The notes beneath the pieces were generated by a model. That model saw only the letters and a program-made list of their open reading frames with translations. It did no database searches and was not told the origin of the DNA. A stretch of DNA of 64,000 nucleotides from Agelas oroides. Taxonomy: Eukaryota > Porifera > Demospongiae > Agelasida > Agelasidae. Positions 35,401 through 46,700 of this stretch are shown here, piece by piece; positions within the stretch are counted from its first letter, which is position 1, and each line of letters begins with the position of its first letter. The position numbers and the translations under genes are program-made. Location of the stretch: NCBI GenBank assembly GCA_949130485.1, contig OX422187.1:4550159-4614158 (forward strand), in the 5' to 3' direction.

Positions 35401-36205
35401 TTTGAATAGACTGTACACAGGCAAGAACAGAACCGAACACATATGGCAAGCATGAGAGCTTCTGAAACATTTCAACAGGCTTTATAAATACCATACCTAC
35501 TTGTGCACCTCTATAACCTATCATCAACCAATTATGATAAGCACTTATCATTTAGCTTGCGCTGAGGGTTCTGCACTTCAGTGCTGTTCATTATGTACAG
35601 CACATAGTATTGATGATGTGTGCTTCTGTCAGTTCTGTGGTCACAGACATGTTGTATTGATGGTTCATTTCTTCTCAATTCAGCTCCTCTGCAATCCCAG
35701 CACTCAACTAGCCCAGCATCAGGTGTACATCAGTTGACAGTACTGGAGATGGCCTATACACTTAGATCCATGACTAAGACCCTGAACCAACTACTTTGTA
35801 CTGAGGGTATTATAGTAACCCCACCCCAAGAGCCTGGACTGATGGAATCTGCAGGACCTGGTGGCAGAGGGACTGATAATTACCAGCAACATTCCATGTT
35901 TCAACTATACCACCATGTCACACAGCCTACAGTGGGAGAGAAGCTGGCAAGACAGGTAGCTACATAGGAATTTATGCTGTTTGCACATTTGCAAAATCAT
36001 TTTGTGTCCTCCACTTTAGGTCTTGCGGAGCAGAGAACAACACTTTGAGAGGAGCCTTCCCCTTCCATTACGACTGAGTGATGAGGAGCTCATCACCTCC
36101 AGAATGGAAAACAGGACAATATCACCGCTAACTCAATGTGTTCTAGATGAAGATCTTAGCTTGTTTTACTGTAAAAAATGTAAAGGAAAGGTATTGAATG
36201 TGTAG
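32475..36205 (+). CDS. BLZF1: Golgin-45, start exon not identified
   Basis: Golgin-45 is a Golgi coiled-coil protein that binds GRASP55 through its C-terminus and Rab2, supporting stack structure and secretion. Exons: 32475-32539, 32694-33629, 35684-35955, 36020-36205, with phases matching at each join. The diagnostic block is in exon 2: VNRELKRLLVASIGGDIQ, then a coiled coil with LDRLSIECDIWRSKFLASR and MMIDELASWKAEL, continuing through KALHCLMKERNKL. The last exon ends CKKCKGKVLNV, a CxxC plus hydrophobic C-terminus like the vertebrate PDZ ligand that shares a zinc site with GRASP55. Ser/Pro-rich sequence precedes the coil. No Met precedes the first recognised exon, so at least one 5' exon lies upstream, perhaps beyond the 219-bp tandem array. 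Converges tail to tail with the receptor kinase gene. Confidence 0.88.
34463..34812. repeat. Dispersed 340-bp repeat, copy 2, in golgin-45 intron
   Basis: Second copy of 30930-31272, same orientation. It ends in ATTGATAGGCGCATTAG, abutting the 66-bp tandem array. Confidence 0.85.
34822..35480 (+). pseudogene. Broken mobile-element-associated repeat protein (CxxC repeats then RASET repeats)
   Basis: In golgin-45 intron 2. A 66-bp tandem unit (starts 34851, 34917, 34983, 35049) encodes in frame a 22-residue repeat KVCPQCNTVVHGMECNRSMHLR. It leads into CDCGHAFASKKRNARC and a lysine/arginine-rich stretch, then a second array of 69-bp units encoding RASETFEQTLHRQEQNRTH-type repeats (35240-35480). 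The frame is broken in several places. Such RASET/RQEQNR repeats following cysteine-rich modules are, to my memory, common in uncharacterised sponge and cnidarian proteins linked to transposons; that family link is an inference. No helicase or transposase was seen nearby. Confidence 0.6.
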
Positions 36206-36247
36206 TCCATCCTTTATATGATGACAATTACATTGTTACTATGTAAT

Positions 36248-36878
36248 CGAGCAAAGTAACCGCACCCCAAGATGCTCACGGAAGGTTAGTGCTGCAGGTT
36301 TACCTTGGCTCGAACACTTTAGAGTTCAGTGCTATACGTAGGTAAAATCTTTGTTAGTAGGTTTAGGAAAAAAAAGTTCACTGCTACTTAGCTACAAGGG
36401 ACAGAGGGACAGGGACAAGGACAGGTACAGGGACAGGGAGAGGGACTGCTGCAAATTTAGCTGAAGTAGGAAGCCTTAGAGTTCAGAGTTTTCTTAAGCT
36501 TGTAAAAAGCTTTACCCTCGAGGGAGGAGCCAGACATCAGTTTATCAATCGTGAATATAGCGAGGCACCCCTTCACCTGCTTTAATAATACTCACGCGTA
36601 ATATATATCAGCCCGAAGCACAGTAGCGCGCTCAATACACGCAATGATTTTATACGTAGGTATATTGAACGTGTGACGTCACGTAAGCGCTTCGGGAGTC
36701 GCTGTGGTGTAGCTGGTGAAGGGAGAGTTGTTGGTGTACCAAAGTTTCATTCCTGGGGTAAGTGCACCATGCCATTAACGAATATCAACTCAGATTGGAT
36801 GTCCAACGCTGCCTCTGGCCTGTGTATTATATTAGTTAATTAGTTATATTACGCGGGTCCTGCATCTTGGGGTGTAAC
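36248..36878. mobile_element. 640-bp MITE-like element, copy B
   Basis: Inverted copy of 23488-24129, with ACCCCAAGATGC and GCATCTTGGGGT near its ends, TGACGTCA at 36674-36681, and an internal (GGGACA)n expansion at 36400-36450 absent from copy A. It lies just after the golgin-45 stop. Confidence 0.8.
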
Positions 36879-37789
36879 TAATGGATAGTTAGTGTTGTGC
36901 CCAGACCCCACTTGACAAGAGGGTCTGGTGACATTTGGCCGATTCCTTGTGCTGCATTAATGTTGATTGCTTTCTGGCGAGAAATTTCTATACACCAATC
37001 ATGTTGTAGGAAATGCAATCAGTGGTTGCAACACTGAAAAGCAATGACTACTTCAGCACGATGACACAGCACTTTTGGGCACGTAAACAGTTTGCAACTA
37101 TGCATAGAGTAAACTATGAATTTTTAACGAAGACTTCATGAGGAATCAGCATGTAGTCATGTATTATGACTTATGATGACAATTATTATATAGTGTTTAT
37201 AGGTGATGGAATATACATGTATATGGCAGCTATATATGTAGTTGCATGACCTGAGGCTACAGATAGTATATTGATGTGTAAGCATGGTTACACTGAAGTG
37301 GTTGTCTGTTGACAGTTTCAAAACTGTTTATGAATAGTTATATGTTGATTAGTAAGATGAATTTCAAGTGTGTAATTATGTATATTCTCCCTTGGTATAT
37401 TCAGGTAATTATTAGAAGGTCAAAATTGCACAATCAAATCCTGCATGAAGTTTGTGTCAATGGTGCACAAAATTATGGAGGTTTATACCAACTACAACCA
37501 TTTGGTAATAGCCACAAAAAAATATTACAAAGCAGAAGTAAATCAATATGTCCTGTAAGAATGATACAGCTGCCTATAGTGTTTCAAAATGGCTTTTATT
37601 TAAAAGTTACATGACATGAGAGTGATTGGTATAACAATGTGCTACAGATGTTAACAGATCGTACTAGACTACACTACCATAATGCATTGCATGTTATCCA
37701 GTGAAAAGTAAAGGATTCACAAATCAAATGTCAGTGCTTTCCTTAGTTGCCCTTAAAATAATTCATTAGTACACTCCTCCGCTCCCTTC
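36879..37789. other. Convergent intergenic region
   Basis: About 900 bp between the golgin-45 element and the receptor kinase stop, AT-rich, with no recognised gene. A 101-codon open frame at 37309-37614 has no recognisable features. Confidence 0.5.
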
Positions 37790-40700
37790 CTACACCCCCT
37801 GCTCCTTCATGTGCCCACCTTGGGGATCTACGTTAGTTCCCTCTTGGCTGGCCTCTTGTTTATTCTCCACCAGCTGGGATTCCATGATGGCTTTTTCTGC
37901 CTCCTGCTCCTCTCCAGTGACAAAGGTGGTCACATCTAGGTAGTCTGCCAGGGGATCCAGGACTGATGTGATGGTAGTCACCAGCTGAGCAAAGGTTGGC
38001 CTCTGCTCTGGATCTGCATCCCAGCAGCTCAGCATTACCTGGTACCTGCATTTCAAGAGTAATAATGCTTATTGGTAGCTATATGTCCACTAGGTTATTG
38101 TCAGGTATTAAGCTATAGTCTGGCTCCATATGAGTACACCAACATTGCAACAACGTACATGCCCAGTTTATAGAAACTATTAGGTGCAACATATTTTTAA
38201 TACTCATAAGGACATTCTTATCATGTGATCAACCATTCTGGATTGACACACTACTCTTGTGTGATAACAATTGACTATAGATATAGTGGAACCCATCTAA
38301 TGCAGACACCAGGGACCATCGCTGTGTGTCTGGCATATAGAGGTGTCCGTATTTTGGAAGCTTCCGGTGTACTTCCGTGGTAATAAGTATGGAAGGCAAT
38401 CCGTACCTGTCTGCATTTAAGAGGTTCAGAATAGTGGGTGTATACTTATGTTAGTCTTGTGACTAAGGATAAAAGAGGTATACACTACTTCATCTTAGCC
38501 TTGCCCTTGTTCCCAGGCCTTCCCACTATCCAGTTCCTGATCACTTACAGTGTGGTGTTTGCTGAATGTTGTCACTGTACTTTAATGTACTGTGACTCAA
38601 ACAGAGACAAGACACTAAAATGAATAAATGACACCACATGAACATTTTATACACACAGAAAAAGAAAAAGAACCCTTCCTGGATCCGAAGAGACGCCAAG
38701 CGCCTTCAGGCATACCTTGAGAGGAAGAACGCCACAAAGCCTGTTGAAAGTCTTGTAATCACAGGAAGCACGGTCATCAGCCAGATAAATAGTTCGAAGG
38801 CTGGCCATAGGAATGAACGACCTCTAGTGGATGTCCAGCCAACTAGTGCTGATGAGCCTTTGCCACACTTAGCACCCAAGCCCATTTCCAAAACCTCTGC
38901 TAGGTCTGTCACAGCTGAACAAATGCCAACAAGCTCTCAGCATCCTACCCCAGTGACCCCAGAGCAGCAGCCTTCACATCTAGCAACTAAGAAGGTTGAT
39001 ATAACAGATTTTCAACAGGAACTGGATGGTGCAGATGTGTCCTACGAAATGAGAGATGGTGTACCTGGTCTCTTGTGTGTGAAGTGGGATAAGCATGATT
39101 GGATCCCCATTTGAGTGTTAAAATCGAAGTACTGGAAGAAGTTTGAGCAACCGGAGGAATGTCTGTCTGGTGATAGTGAGTATGACCCAGAAGAGGAGTA
39201 TACTTAAAGAACTGTAAGAGGCTACGCTACTTCAAAAGCAAGAATGGAAATCCTGCACTGAGTGTCGCAACAGGACATCTTATGTTTCCCACACCAATAG
39301 CCCAGAGGACAAGATCTAAGGTAACCTAGGACCAGATTAATTCATCATGTAACCATTTGATATTGTGTGTGTGGTCTCATGGGCCGAATTTGGCCTGCTG
39401 CTAATGTGGCGTGACCTAAAAACCAATTCATTCATTTATACACACAGGACACAAATAAATATAATGTTCCTGTTCATGCCATATTCAGTGTGCAAAAATC
39501 ACAAGGGAAGGCCTGGGAGCATTTATCATGTGAATGACATCAATATCTACCTAGGTAGACTGAGAGGGGCAGTGGGTCCTCAACAAGCAGCAACGTTTTT
39601 GTTTCATGAACGTTCAGGACTCCAGTGCTTGGATTGACACTGCAAGAGAACACTTCAAAGACTCCCCCCCCTCCCATGAGATCACTTGAAGTTCTCATTC
39701 CTGCCATGTTGAAGTCCTATAAACAACTACAGGTTTAAGGTCTGACTGTCAGGTCTGGAGCATGTTAACTACTGAGCCTGTACCTTGCGCTTTGTGCTCG
39801 TCGTACTCCCCCGCCCCATCGAAATGGCAGCTTGGTATCCACTTTGGCTGGATCCCTGGCAGCTCAGCCTTAAGTACTCAAACTCAGCCACTGAGTTGCC
39901 GAGTGACTCAGTAGCTCAGTTGGCTAGAGCATGGCAGGCCATTTGCCAGGTCGCGGGTTCGAGTCCCTCCCTGAGTCACTGTCTTTTTTCCCCCCTCTTT
40001 CTTTCTCGTCTACATTTCTCACCTTTCTCTCTCAATGACTTTGACTAGGTTTAAGGGTCTGGAGCATGTTTACAACTGAGCCTGCGCCTCGCACTCGCTG
40101 CACCCCCCCCTCCCCCGAGGCCCCATTGCCTTGAAGTTCTCATTCCTGCTCTGTTGAAATCCTATAAACAACTACAACTATCATACTTTTGTACACATTT
40201 TGTGTCATTTGTGCATACATCCAATATGATAACATACATTGAATCACAGCAAGCAGCATTGTATGGCTTTGGGAGCCTCTCTCCATTCTCCAGCTGAGTA
40301 ATCAGAGATGTTGGGTGGATGCCAGGATAGGGTGTCTTGGCAGTACTGAAGATCTCCCAGCACGTCACCCCAAATGACCACTGCACAAAATTCAGTTGAA
40401 ACCAACATCTCAGATGGTTAATCAACATCATGACATTAGTTATGTATCATCACTGAGAAAAACAACAACAACAACAACAACAAACAAGAAAAGCAAAACA
40501 AAACAAAACAAAAAACAACAACAACATTTTATAATTATCTCATTGAGGCAACTGTGAATACGGGTTTGGAATGATTTTGTCTCTAGATAAGGTGATTGCA
40601 GTTTAGCAAGATGTACCACTGATTTCCTATATGAGAGGAACTTCAAGTTTACCATGATGAACTCACCACATCTGTTTTCTCTGAGAATATTCCATCAGTC

Positions 40701-43700
40701 AGACTCTCATAAGCCATCCACTTTATAGGTAGCTTGACACCAGCAGTTGGCTCCTGTCGAAAGTAGCTCTTTGCATAGGTGTTCTCAGATAGACCAAAAT
40801 CAGCCACCTTGATGACATAGTTCTGATCCAGCCTACATAGTGGAGCCATTATACAAATGCACAGACTGTTTGCCTTGTGCACATGCTCAGATTAGTATGC
40901 ATGGTATTGTGTGAAAGTAGAAATTTGGGAACACGAAGCTGTGCGATACATTTGCTTGAAGTGTATGAAGACTACATTAGTGAGGAGGTGCATACTTCCC
41001 TCAATGTAAAGATCTGCACTGTATTTATTGGACCAACTGCGCATTGAATCACCAAAGCGATGCACCCTTGGTGGGCTATTGCAAGGGAAACTAAATGTTT
41101 TGCCTTATCTGGGCCAACTAGATTCTTGATGTGTGTTCTGAAGCAGTCACACTTTTTGCTTGCACTTTGACACTGTAGCGTTATCATGTTGAGACAGCTC
41201 CAGTTCCATTCACACAACTGCACACTCCTCACCAGCATTCACAAGTTTTGGCATAACCATGTGCATACATGCATGTGTATACATGCCAACTGTGACAGAT
41301 ATAGATACACACATACAGAGATACATGCATACATACATACATACATACCTACCTACCTACATACATACATACATATACATATATACATACAAACATGCAA
41401 CATACATATATACATACATACAGACAGACAGATGTGGACTGACTACACTTCACAATTATCAGCCTTGTACTAAGGAGCTCGGCAACAAATAATCATATCA
41501 CAGATGGCTTGCGGTTACATGCAATCAATGGGAAAATTTACATGAAAAGAGTAACGTACATGCAGTTTCTGGCTGCAAGATCTCTGTGTACCAACTTGTG
41601 TTCAGTGAGGTACTCCATTCCTTTGGCAATCTGAAGGCACATGTCAATCATCCTCTTTTGAGTTTTACAGACCTGTATGTATGCATTGGTCACATCAGAA
41701 GCTCATGAGCTTCATGAGCTTATGAGCATCGTTTGATAACTCAAAATCTGCATGAATCACATAATAGCATGAGGGTAAAATAAGCATGCTAGTCTAACTA
41801 GCCATACTACATCCAAGTTTTCTATCATTGCAGAAGGTTAAAGATCTGGAATAAAGGCTATGATAGATTATCAGCTGCATGTAATATGTCTTATGGTAAA
41901 GTCATTGTGAAATTCTATAGTGAAGTTATTTATGTGTATACCAGATCGATATCTTCATCTTCAGAAATCAGCAGCTCTGTCCTGCGTTTCCTGAGGTATG
42001 AGTGGAGACTGCCATTGGCCATGAAAGGCATCACTATGTAAGGAGCCTGTCCAGCAAGACAGATACCAAGGATACCCATCACATGGGGATGCACAAATGC
42101 CTTCATTTTCAGGCATTCCTTCAGAATATTTGCAACATCACTTGGATCGAGAAAACCTAAACATCGTCAGAAAGGGATTATCATTAAAACATGCATTGCA
42201 GCTTGCTATGTGCTCACTTAGCATAGCAACTGAGTCAGGCACACTTGAAATAGCCTCATACCTAGGCGTGGTCCTAACTGCACCTGGGTACGAGGCTAAA
42301 TGCATCTGATTCAGAACACAGGATGGCCTGGGATACTAGCCACATATATCACAGGTAGACACCTGTTATGGACATGCAGTGTACACCATGGCCTATCATA
42401 TTCTCACCTTTGATAGTTTTGACAGCCACCATTTCACTTTCTGTCTTCCTTAGGATGGATCTGGTTAGACGAGCTCTGTACACAATGCCAAACTCTCCTG
42501 CAATGAATGGATTGGCTTCTAAACCATCAGTGTGTATAGTATCTATTAGTTTTGGATTACTGGAAATGGCCAAGCACAGGTACAATCATGGGATAAACAG
42601 TAATGCGTAGAAGTACATAACAGACATACATTGAAGTGAAGGTTAGTAAATAGATGTGCAAATAGAAGATGAGCTGTGATAACTAAAAATCTAATATTAG
42701 GTGAATGTACAAAATAGTGGGGGTGAGCATGCACGAGAAAGCAGTACACTGAAGCATTGAGCCATAACTGTTACATAACTAAAGCTTTTGCCAGTGAAGT
42801 ATCAGATCACAGCACACAGGCTGTGCATGTAGCTAAACAAGGTTTGTCACTTCATTGTCAGTGCTTAATGTTTTAAAGAAAATTGTTATAGTTGTAGAGA
42901 AGAGTTTGTCAAGTTTGTCCTGCCTAGGCAACTACTCTGCCTGGCTTGTCATGCATATAGTCCTCAATTGAGGCATCATCTAACAAATAGCAGAGGAAGT
43001 CGGCACACACAGCCAAGAAGGACAGTCGGAGCATGCCTTCTGCATTCTGTAAGCAGCCATGCTGTCTGCACCGTTTAATAGCCCTCATATAATTATACAT
43101 ACAATACATACTTATGCTCAAGCTGCCTTTCCCGAATGTCGCATCCAACTGTTCTCCCTTGTTACACAGTAGTTGCGCATGCTCAGACTTGTCCTTCCTG
43201 GCTGTCTCTCATAACCTTTGTCATTCAGACTCACCTGCTCACTGGCTGTATTAAAGCCATGTATGTAAATAATTAATATAACCTGTTACCTAGGCAACAT
43301 ATAAGAATGTTGCTCATATCTCTCTTCTACAGTGATGTTGCCTAGGTAACAGGTATATAATAGTTATATCCCTCCCTGGGGTGTGGTCTTACACATTGGT
43401 GTCAGGCTACGCCCGACACCAATGTGTAAAAGACCACCCCCAGGGAGGGATATAACTATTACATATATATTTTATATTTATTTCCCGTTGCTAGGTAGCT
43501 GTCAAGATTATTGATACAAAATATATGAGCAACATAAATACCCTTTTAATCCCAGTGCAATAACTAGGTGTGAAGAGTGCAATGTCTAGGTGTGAAAATG
43601 CAATATGTAAGTGTGAAGATGCAATATGTAAACGTGAAGAGTGCAGTATCTGGCTCTGAAGTAATAGTTATATCCCTCCCTGGGGGGTGGTCGTTTTACA

Positions 43701-46700
43701 CATTGGTGTCGGGCGTAGCCCGACACCAATGTGCAAGACCACACCCCAGGGAGGGATATAACTATTATATAACCTGTTACCTAGGCAACATCACTGTACA
43801 AGAGAGATATGGGCAACATTCTTATATGTTGCCTGGGTAACGGGTTATATAATGATGTAATAGCAATGGCAACAAGCATGTACAACACATAACTGCCAAA
43901 TTAAATGAGGCATGCATGCATAACGCGGCATGAGGCATGTTGTCGATTTATAAGCATGAGGCCCAAGGCCGCAGCCTGAGTGGTTTTCTTTTGGGCTGGG
44001 AGAGTGGACAGACAGCAGTAGTAACAAGAAGGTCATGGAGCTGGAGTGGCCCACTTAGAGACTAAAGCTTAGTGTTTCGCATGCACAGGATCTCTGGCAC
44101 TTTGTATGCAAAGATCAGGAAGACTAGCATCAACAGACAGCAAAAAATCAGTGGATACTTGCTTCTCTGGATGATCAGCAAATCGCTCGCTTCTGGCCTT
44201 TTTACATGATGTGAAGTTAGCCTTAGCCCTTTTTGTAGAGGATACCATGGTTTTGGTACATATTTCTTGCTGAGTGTCCCTTCTTGATCTTTGCTTACGA
44301 AGTCTCAGCTATCCTGTGCATGCAAAACACTAAGCTTCAGTTTCTAAGTGGGCCGCTCTAGCTCCATGACTTCCTCGCCACTTCTGCTGTCTGTCCACTC
44401 TCCCAGCCTAGAAAAAACTGACAATGAGCGTCTTTGCTCTGAGGATTTGGAATTCTCTCAAGCAGACTTGCTCAGAAATGATGTCCTTCAAATTGAGATC
44501 TATCGCTACTAAATTATGTGATTGCTATCGCTTAGCAACTGAATGCTTTGCATCTAGCAACTACCTAGCAATGGGAAATATACCGTATAGCGCTAAATTT
44601 TCGTGGGTCTTTAATTTCGCGAATTTCGTGAATTTTCAACCGTTCACAAAAATATTTCAACGAAAATTCATGATGCGGCGTGCACTGTGCGCGTGCAGTG
44701 AATTCGCGAAATTATTTCAACGAAATCTTCAAAAATCGCTATTCGCGAAAATTTAGACCCTCGAAATTTAGCGCTATACGGTATTGCTTATAAAACGTGT
44801 ATTGGGATATAACAGCTTTATATGCTTATAAAATGGTTACATCGCTCGTGCCCGTGTGTGTGTACATATATGGTATGATTTACCAAGTAAAAACTAGATT
44901 GTTGTTGGGGCGAGACTAAAGCATTCATGCAGTACCACCTGTGAATTTGGCATTTGTAGCTCAGCATGGCAGCTCAAGCCAGGGTTGAATTTCAAATGAC
45001 CACCAGTTTTCTTGTCGGTCTTATTCTCTCATTTTCACCATATTTATTTCTTCCAGGCAGCCAAGTCTTGTGACCCTTGTTTCTACTCCATTCCTTCTCA
45101 GCATAGGTGAGACTTGAGAACAATAGTAATTGGACTTTTAACCAAACAAAGTTAACGAATAGAGGGACAGAGTCCAGGCCGGCTGGGTTGTGCAATGCGC
45201 GGTGTGTGCATTAATGAAGGAGAGCCAAACCTTAGGTGCATGCACATATTGGGTGAACTGCTGGCAGTGGCGCGACAGACGAAGCAGCGATGTGTGGCCT
45301 GTGGTGTGCTAGGCAGTCACAGTTTCTCTCTGTTGCCCACCCTATCCCTCCCCCCCCCCCAAAAAAATAAATAAAAAAATTAAGCCAAAGCCTCACTCCT
45401 TGATCGTGTTGTACGAACACATAGTGTCTCCACCTATTTTGGGATGTGATCGGTCCGGGCGGGGTGGAGCCCAAGACGAGCCCAGGCTCCACCCAGAGAG
45501 TTAGGTCCTCAAAAACACTCCTCTGGCTACACCTCCAGACTGTGCATACCTGCCAGTCCTGGTGAAGCATCAATGTGAGTATAGGCCTGGACCTAGCCTC
45601 ATACCCAGCGGCCTGGGTACGAGGCTAGCCTGGACCTCATTCCAACACCTCATGGACTGAGTATAACCAATAGAGCAGTGACTGGTGCGACATGTGCAAT
45701 TGTTTGAGTCAAACTTACTCACACATTTTCTTACCTTGTCCGACAGAGTCAAGCAGGTGAAGGTTACTCATGTGAAAAATCATTTCTTCAGGGAAGTCCT
45801 GTAGATACGCAGTAGCTTCTTTATTCAGCTCAACTTTAACCCTTCATAAAATAAAACAAAAACAAAAATCTTTAATTTCTTACGTGCAATTTAAGGTATC
45901 TACTGTATGTACAGTTGGTCAGAATGTGTTTCCTGTAAATGAACCTGATAAGCTGTGTATGGAACCATATTTGGTAGGATAGTCACTTTCTCCACATACA
46001 AGTTAGTAACATATTTCTTTGGTAAGACTACGTACTAGTGTGTTTAAACAACTGCCAAGCTGACAAGGATTAACTTGTGCACAATCATTGTTCATAAACA
46101 TTGTGCTTACATTAACTTATAATTTGGCAGTACTGGATAGAAAGAATATTTTGAGTGCATCAGTGCATTTGAAGCACAGTATCACTAAACTCCCATTAAG
46201 GATGGAGCTCATAGGCACTTTATAGACGCATCAGATATTAAAATGGGTTGTGCATCTATGAAGTGTGTATGAGTTACACCCTTAAGAGAAGCTAAGTGCC
46301 ATGGTACATCAAACCCAGTGATGTGCTCGAAATATTCAACAGAATAATATTTGACTTTTATCTGGGCTGCCACATATGCAACACGACAGATTTATAATTT
46401 ACAGAGTTAGTACCCGTGTTTGTCAAACTGCTGCATCTCCAGTTTTTCACCTCCTTCATATCTATGGCTTGATGGCTCATCAAGAATGCTGAAGGTAAAA
46501 TAATAGCATTTCTAGTTCTGCTTAATTGTACTTTTGCTGGTATTGACACATGCACGAACCTCCAACCAACTATAACTATTGCATGTTGAATCTATTTGTT
46601 TATCTTCACTTACCAGCCATGAAGAAAAACATGAATAGGTCAACCACTGAAACATCATTAGAAAATTTTTGAATATTCAAGCTTTGATGTGTGTAGCCTA

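Noticed and set aside
35033-35551. 172-codon minus-strand protein
   Set aside because: Antisense shadow of the 69-bp repeat array, repeating with its period.
39905-39977. Functional tRNA gene
   Set aside because: A and B boxes and paired ends are visible, but the anticodon loop lacks the T before the anticodon, the T stem has a mismatch and the register is off by one. Kept only as a tRNA-derived remnant.
42408-42585. Kinase exon extended upstream to give [12 protein letters not shown]
   Set aside because: That version loses the first glycine of the loop. An acceptor (TTGCAG) before GAGAGTTTGG and the upstream exon ending GQ restore GQGEFG.
46616-46648. A mini-exon with hydrophobic [10 protein letters not shown] between TM and juxtamembrane exons
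   Set aside because: Acceptor and donor are present, but in the frame required by the TM exon it gives an immediate stop (GGT TGA).
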